DNA of 64,000 nucleotides from the NCBI GenBank assembly GCA_025174535.1, contig JALBUN010000023.1, positions 1,178,001 through 1,242,000 on the forward strand, given 5' to 3'. The notes beneath the pieces are model-generated. The model was not told where the DNA came from. It saw only the letters and a program-made list of their open reading frames with translations, and ran no database searches. Numbering within the stretch: position 1 is the first letter of the stretch; every line of letters starts with the position of its first letter. Position numbers and translations under genes: made by a program. The stretch comes from Cantharellus purpuraceus (taxonomy: Eukaryota > Basidiomycota > Agaricomycetes > Cantharellales > Hydnaceae). This document shows, in pieces, positions 58,519 to 64,000 of this stretch.

Positions 58519-59935
58519 TGGCTTCGTCTCTCAAGATCAGCTTAAAGGTCCCCAAGTTATCCACAGAACATCCCATAAAGGTCTTCTCTTCTCCCTCATA
58601 GATGCAACGTATGGTCTCACACCTACTGTTGCCAAAAGGCTACTTCACACAAAGCCGCCAAGCGACGCATCACGTCGGACGACGAATCAGACAACACGGT
58701 CTCTTCTCAGACAGAGACACTACTTCAAAAGCCGCTATCTAAGAAGCCTCGTTTATCTCATGCAGATGAGGTTGAGCCCGAACGAGACACGCAGCTGCCT
58801 CGTTCTCAGCCTTCCAAGCCCACCGTTGCCATCGCCCCTAAGCCACGTGCAGCTGCAGGGGTGGCAAAGAAACCGCTAAAGAAGAAGAAGATGATAATAT
58901 CAGATGATGACAGTGATGAGGAGTTTGTTCCAGAGGTTGAGGAGAAACCCACGACGGTGGGAACGAAGCCCAAGAATAAGGACATGAAGGGTAAGATGAA
59001 GTCTGCCCCTGGCGGAGGTGCTACTATTGGGAAGATCATCGCGAAGAATGAGTGCATCTCTTCCAATCCCTCAGCGTCGAACCCCTCAGTAATCGACAAA
59101 AAACGAGTTCGTAAAGAAGATGGGGTCAAGGAACAAGACATGGAAGTAGACATCACTTCTACACCTCCTGGATCCAGTGCGCCCGTGCCAGCCACAGCAC
59201 CTGATGTCGACCCTCCAAGGAAGAAGCTCCCCACTATAAAGAAAAAGACCAAAACAGAGTCGGCGGCCAAGTCTTCCGCGGCATCCCCCGTGCCACCTGC
59301 TAAGGCCCCTTCCAATGCTGTGAGGCCCAGTGGCACTGGGATCGCAAAGCCACAACCACCTGCAGCGGCGGGACCTTCCAAGAAACCAGCTGCGCCTGTG
59401 CAGGCAACCATAATGAACCCGAGTGGGAGTGGTGACTTTGACTTGCGCGACATGAATACGTGGGCGAGTCTGATTGGAAAGGTGGGTGTGTCGTGTCTAC
59501 CCAAATACGACGTGTTCACGATTGTATAGGGGACGTCGAACTCTGGGCCCCGGGTTGGTATTGAAAAGAGGTTCGTTTCGCGACTCATACGCATAGACCT
59601 TTTTAACATTTGTTTAGAGTGAGCACTGAAGAGCGAAGGAAGCAACTTGATAAGATGCGGGACGAAGCACGAGCCCGACGAGAAGAACAATATGTACGGT
59701 CATCCTATGACTCCTCCTATCCGCTGTACCCATAGCTTTGTTTCAGCGGCATACGTTTGATCTCCAAGCACAAAGCCAAAAGATCGCTATGTTTGAGGCA
59801 AGTGTTGTACCAGCTTCTGGATACCTCCTTGTGATATTTTGCATATAGAGGAAATTTGCGTCCCACAGAGTCAGAATCCCTGGACCAAATATATTGGGTG
59901 CAGCGTTCAAAGTGAGGCCAATCCCAAGGAATTAG
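58519..59935 (+). CDS. Lysine-rich, nuclear-type protein of unknown function
   Basis: About 375 residues. Start MASSLKISLKVPKLSTEHPI at 58519. A basic, Ser/Asp-rich region follows (KRRITSDDESDNTVSSQTE, KKPLKKKKMIISDDDSDEEF) with several nuclear-localisation-like clusters and Pro/Ala-rich linkers. The conserved-looking C-terminal part has GDFDLRDMNTWASLIGK, TSNSGPRVGIEKR, VSTEERRKQLDKMRDEARAR and HTFDLQAQSQKIAMFE. The last intron has a GCAAGT donor and joins RKFASHRVRIPGPNILGAAF, ending at 59933-59935. Five or so introns. I recall similar uncharacterised proteins in Agaricomycetes but know no function. An upstream ATG at 58407 is in another exon or a 5' UTR frame. Confidence 0.65.
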
Positions 59936-60259
59936 ACAATTAGATTTTTGGAGTCTGGGACACCCGCTGTTACTGTCATTGGTATGTTTGATCAGGAGTC
60001 ACTGTACGTATTGAAGACAATCGTATTGCAGCTATTTTAATAGTGATCAGTGCATGTTTTGCTGTTGAAAGGAATAGCGTGGTGTCATTGCGGGTTCAGT
60101 CTGTTGGAGTATCGAGGCCGACGAACACGGAAGCATAGTTGAGGTACCACACAGTTCAACAGGCGCAAATACATAGGCATAGCGGTCGAGTACGGCGATA
60201 CTCATTTTATTTTGCCCACCTGACTCGATAGTATATAAGTTCAATATCGTTCTATCGGA

Positions 60260-60294
60260 CACTTCAGTTGATTGCTCCCCGCACAACTGAAGTG
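60260..60294. repeat. Perfect 11 bp stem-loop, copy 1
   Basis: cacttcagttg and caactgaagtg form an 11 bp perfect inverted repeat around a 13 nt loop (attgctccccgca). The same core recurs at 60373-60404. Confidence 0.7.
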
Positions 60295-60372
60295 TACGTT
60301 CCATTTCATTCTCATATGTCTAACCCCATAACCGTGAGCTCTGTAGTTATATATCTAGGTAGCTACTGAATC

Positions 60373-60404
60373 TACAGTTGATTGCTCCCCGCACAACTGA
60401 AGTT
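60373..60404. repeat. Stem-loop, copy 2
   Basis: The cagttg, loop attgctccccgca and caactgaagt recur exactly, but the left arm has changed (tctacagttg), leaving about a 6-7 bp stem. It lies about 140 bp upstream of the cyclophilin start. Confidence 0.7.
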
Positions 60405-60543
60405 TATATATCTAGTCCCTCTTCACATCCATATCTTCCACAGTCATGATCAAGTTGTAGGCATACCTATTACGGCTTTCAACAGAGATCCTTGAGCCCA
60501 AGGGAAAGTGACTCGTCACAATAGGTCACAGTCACATCCCCGT

Positions 60544-62059
60544 ATGTCCGTGCTCTTCGAGACGTCACTGGGAGACCTTGTGATTGACCTCGAGATCGAA
60601 TCATGTCCAAAGACATGTGAGAACTTTTTGAAGTTGTGCAAAATCTACTATTATAATCTGAACGCGTTCTTCAACGGTACGTCAAACGACTTTAATCCTA
60701 GCCACGCTTCTTACATCACCTTGACTAGTCTCGAAGGACTTTATCGCCCAGACTGGGGACCCGACGGCGACAGGTACTGGTGGGGAATGCGTGCGTGCGT
60801 GCATTAACCCGGATGCACCTCGGTACTTCACGCCAGAACTGGTGCCGCGGTTCAAGCACACACAAAAGGGCACCGTCTCCATGGCAGTGGCACCCACGAT
60901 AGACGGCAAGTATGACGGTGGATGTGGGAGTCAGTTCTTCGTTACCCTTGGCGATAACATCGAATACCTTGATGGGAAGCACGCTGTGTTCGGGCATGTC
61001 GTGGAAGGGTTCGAGACACTGGACAAGTTGAACGAAGTATTCACGGACCAGGAGGGACGGCCTCTTAAGGACATTCGGATAAGACATGTTGTCATCCTAG
61101 GTCGGCTATTTCTTTCTATTCACGAGATTAGATAGCTGATGGAATCACTCAGATGATCCGTTTCCTGACTTGGACGGCCTCACTGTCCCAGAGGCGGCCC
61201 CAACGAAGCCTCCTGATGCTACAGCCGGTGCCGTGAGAATCGCAGAGGATGAAGACCCACTCGCCACTTTGCCAGAAGAGGAGGCGGAACGCGAGCGTCG
61301 TAAAGCTGCTGCAGCCGCATCTGCGCTAACTCTGGAAATGGTCGGTGATTTACCCTTTGCCAATGTTCGGCCCCCAGAGAACGTGCTTTTTGTCTGCAAA
61401 CTCAATTCCGTGACAAGAGACGAAGACCTCGACCTCATCTTTTCTAGATTTGGCAAAATCATGAGTTGTCAGGTTATTCGAGACAAACGAACCGGGGACT
61501 CGCTTCAATATGCTTTCATTGAATTTGACAAGCGAGAAGATGCGGAACAGGTGTGTGGGCTACCCTACAATTAGTATTTATCTACTAAGGAGATGCACAT
61601 ATAGGCCTACTTCAAAATGCAAAATGTCTTAATCGACGATCGTCGAATATGGGTGGACTTGTGAGCACTTTTTCAAAGTGGCATTTCCCTGCATTACTGA
61701 CGGACCCATCGCGTAGCTCTCAATCTGTGGCCAGATTGAATACCTACTGGTCAAACAACCCTAAAATGGGCAAATCTCGTCGCATGCACGAAGGATTTGC
61801 AGGCAGAGAAGACCTGGAAGCCACACAGCGCTATCGAACATCAGATAAGAACCGTGATCCTCACGGCGGGTATGATATGGTGTTCGATGTGGGTGATATG
61901 CAAAAGTCCTCGCGCGCCCGCAGCCGAAGCAGGGGCAGAGACAATCGAGACCGGCCTGACCGCTCTCGATCACGATCCCCACGCAGAAGAGAGAGGAGCC
62001 ATAGTGTGCAGCGGTACCGAGAGCGCGACCGAGATGGTCGGCGTGATCGAGGAAGATGA
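60544..62059 (+). CDS. Cyclophilin with RNA-recognition motif (PPIL4/Cyp6 type)
   Basis: Nuclear peptidyl-prolyl isomerase fused to an RRM, about 435 residues, of the type linked to spliceosomes. Start [39 protein letters not shown] joins across an intron [55 protein letters not shown] and [20 protein letters not shown] complete the isomerase. [13 protein letters not shown] and an acidic linker follow. The RRM has [38 protein letters not shown] and [14 protein letters not shown] (RNP1-like). A further exon gives [18 protein letters not shown]. The tail is Arg/Ser-rich ([14 protein letters not shown]), ending at 62057-62059. Four introns. Confidence 0.92.
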
Positions 62060-63501
62060 AGTTAACGTGTATTGTGTATATCATCTATTTTCATAGGTAG
62101 CTTTGGCTTTAATGCTACTTCCTTCGCCGTGTGAGAGATGCAAATATCGCTTGAAGTCCATTAGCACAAGTTCTCCACAGAGATAATTCTTCGTCTGTCC
62201 GATGGGACGTCGTTCACAGTCCACTCTCGCATCCTCGCTGAAGCACCTCCAGTCTTTGTTCAAGTTTCCCTTACCCTGCTGATGATGATACATCCCAGGC
62301 TGTTTGTTGTTGTCGGTATAAAAGTAGCGAGATCACGCACACATTGCTCAGTTTCATCTACCCCTTGAGACGTTATCACTACTGAGCGATGTACTTGTCG
62401 CAGTCCTGAAGATGCATGTCCCTCCCCAAGTTTCACAGCGGAAGGGGAGCCGATTAGGGCATATGCAGAAAGACCGCTTCTTCATACGTTCTTACCATCT
62501 ACATGCTTGACGCCCCATAAGCGGAAGAAACCACGGCGTACGATGACGGTCAGCTGTTAGCATTCCATCGGACGCGTGGCGAGGTGGCTTGCAGAGAAAT
62601 TAAGTGTGGGATTTCTGTACTGCCTGCCCGGAGTGCAAACATCATCGCGGACATCGGGCGGGCTGGTCAGCTCGGGTAAAGGATGAGACCCTTGCCCGAC
62701 GTGACCATTCCCCACTGGCCCCTACACCTGCATGTCACAGTCAATGCGTCGGAACACTGGCTGCTCTTCAGGATGTCAGTATAACAATTATACTTGCATC
62801 CCGTGCAACGTTGTGTCCAATCAATCCGGCAGCGGGATATAGATGCGATACAGATGCGATATCCATGATGCACATGATGGTTTCTGCTATCCTTCTGACC
62901 ATCAGTTTTTCGGGAAATGAACGGTTTACTCGACCAACGGTTTGCTTGGTGTTCATCACCGACTATAATTCAAGTTGAGCGAAGATGATATCGTTGGGCT
63001 TACGTAAGCAGTTAGTGAGACAAAAGAGGAGGGCTTCGGAGGACGGAAAGGTAGACTGAACATGGGTATATGTATGAGGCGAGTGGTCCCCATCATGTAG
63101 TGTCACCGTCACTCGAGGGTGGAGGGCAGCGCCGGTGGGCACAAAGTCAACCGGGGATTGAATCCGGGGATGGTCTGCAGGAATGGCTGGGTCTCATACC
63201 CGATGCCTTGGCGCGCTCGAAATGCTAAACAGGGTCAGTCTCGGGGCGCTGCCACCTGCTGCGACGCGTCTCGGGGACGGCATCGCCGCGTAGACAAGCA
63301 CTGGTAAAGACAAATTATCAAGCAGAGAGAGTGGTGTCAACTTTGGGTCAGCCATCTTGACGCGGCGTGTGATTAGCGGTTTCAGAGCGTCATCCGGCTT
63401 ACGTTGCCGCACATGGCTGAGTGTCCATCCCACCACACTTTCTGGCCGGCTACTCCTGCTCTCCTCCCACAACCTCGAATTTCTCCCCCCCTGCCTTGGG
63501 C
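62060..63501. other. Intergenic region
   Basis: 1.4 kb upstream of the flippase gene. Frames on both strands near 62600-62980 and 63119-63580 show no domain. The 63100-63500 part is GC-richer and probably carries the flippase promoter and 5' UTR. Confidence 0.45.
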
Positions 63502-64000
63502 ATGGCCCCCGTCTGGTATGATCATCTCGCCAACTGGAATTTAGAGTCTCTCTTTGCGCGCCCGCCGCCTCCGCGCACACGGCGCTCCGTTCATGTCAAT
63601 CAGGACCTGCCCAAAGAGTATTTCGACGACAAGGGAAGAGTCAAGAAGGAACACGTCTATTTCACAAACCAGGTCGTCACATCCAAGTACACCATCATCA
63701 CATTCCTCCCCAGAAACTTACTCGAACAGTTTCGGAGAATTGCCAACGTGTAAGCCGCCTCTTCGTGTTTCGGCGGCTGCGATTTCACCCTCACGCGTCT
63801 CTAGTTTCTTTCTTGTCGTCGATATCCTTCAATTCAACTCAAAGTTCAGCACCATCTCGCCTGGTCTTGTCATTCTCCCGCTTCTCATCGTCATCGGCGT
63901 CACGGCTGGGAAAGATGGATACGAAGACGTCAAGCGTCATCAGGGTGACCGTCAAGTGAACCACAGTCGCACCCTCGTACTCGATGGCGGTGGATGGGTC
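63502..64000 (+). CDS. P4-ATPase phospholipid flippase, Dnf-type (5' part, cut by window edge)
   Basis: N-terminal about 145 residues of a flippase that moves aminophospholipids across plasma or Golgi membranes. Start MAPVWYDHLANWNLESLFAR, then SVHVNQDLPKEYFDDKGRVK, KEHVYFTNQVVTSKYTIITF and LPRNLLEQFRRIANV, the P4 hallmark. An intron (gtaagc...tctctag) is followed by FFLVVDILQFNSKFSTISPG, transmembrane segment 1, and a second hydrophobic stretch VILPLLIVIGVTAGKDGYED, then VKRHQGDRQVNH. The frame is open at base 64000. The catalytic DKTGT lies beyond the window. The start fits Dnf-type N-termini; upstream exons are not excluded. Confidence 0.92.

Larger units (their letters stand above)
59936..60543. 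other. Intergenic region with duplicated hairpin
   Basis: Upstream of the cyclophilin gene. Besides the two hairpin copies described separately, the words agttatatatctag (near 60343) and tttatatatctag (near 60404) also recur, so a segment of about 110 bp looks duplicated and eroded. Confidence 0.5.

Noticed and set aside
62604..62978. 124-codon plus-strand frame upstream of the flippase
   Set aside because: Cys and His are scattered without spacing typical of a domain; the opposite strand is equally open.

Overview
This is a nuclear segment of a filamentous basidiomycete, most likely an Agaricomycete. Nearly every gene is cut by several 45-65 bp introns and packing is mixed-strand. Recognisable proteins are fungal (YTP1-like, septin, Zn2Cys6 regulator, Pom1/DYRK kinase, Trm9), and there is an AA7/BBE oxidase family and a small Cys-rich protein of a kind I associate with basidiomycetes. 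No rRNA, tRNA, CRISPR array or intact transposon was recognised. Species cannot be named from the sequence.

Layout. 0.2-3.3 kb: GH31 alpha-xylosidase (+). 3.4-5.5 kb: YTP1-like membrane protein (-). 6.1-8.5 kb: Zn2Cys6 transcription factor (-). 9.5-11.8 kb: MCM-binding protein (+). 11.8-16.0 kb: gene-poor, with a 0.5 kb terminal-inverted-repeat element. 16.0-22.1 kb: very long DYRK/Pom1-type kinase (-), head to head with mitochondrial uL15 (+). 23.6-24.0 kb: small spliced Cys-rich gene (-). 25.1-33.3 kb: tandem array of three FAD-linked BBE-type oxidases on the minus strand, one decayed and two intact with a recent gene-conversion tract. 35.5-37.1 kb: ALKBH1-like dioxygenase (-). 38-39.7 kb: two unrecognised ORFs. 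40.1-42.6 kb: Hsp90 (+) with a perfect five-unit heat-shock element upstream. 43.2-46.5 kb: ribosomal P1 (+), Trm9 (+), phosphoserine aminotransferase (-, with an 11 nt microexon). 47-47.6 kb: disordered protein (-). 48.5-49.8 kb: Cdc10-type septin (+). 50.5-54.9 kb: direct repeats, DUF1295 protein (-), 5'-truncated FAD amine-oxidase remnant (-), orphan ORF (-). 55.9-62.1 kb: mitochondrial GrpE (+), mitochondrial PheRS (-), lysine-rich nuclear-type protein (+), cyclophilin-RRM protein (+). 63.5 kb to the end: P4-ATPase flippase, cut by the window edge.

Most genes are housekeeping: translation and tRNA modification (uL15m, P1, Trm9, mt-PheRS), chaperones (Hsp90, GrpE, cyclophilin), replication (MCMBP), polarity and septation (DYRK, septin), membrane (flippase, YTP1-like). 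The accessory material is the oxidase array, the repeat-flanked 50-55 kb block and the gene-poor 12-16 kb block. Gene models were joined by eye from reading frames, splice signals and family consensus remembered from general knowledge; exon ends may be off by a few bases.
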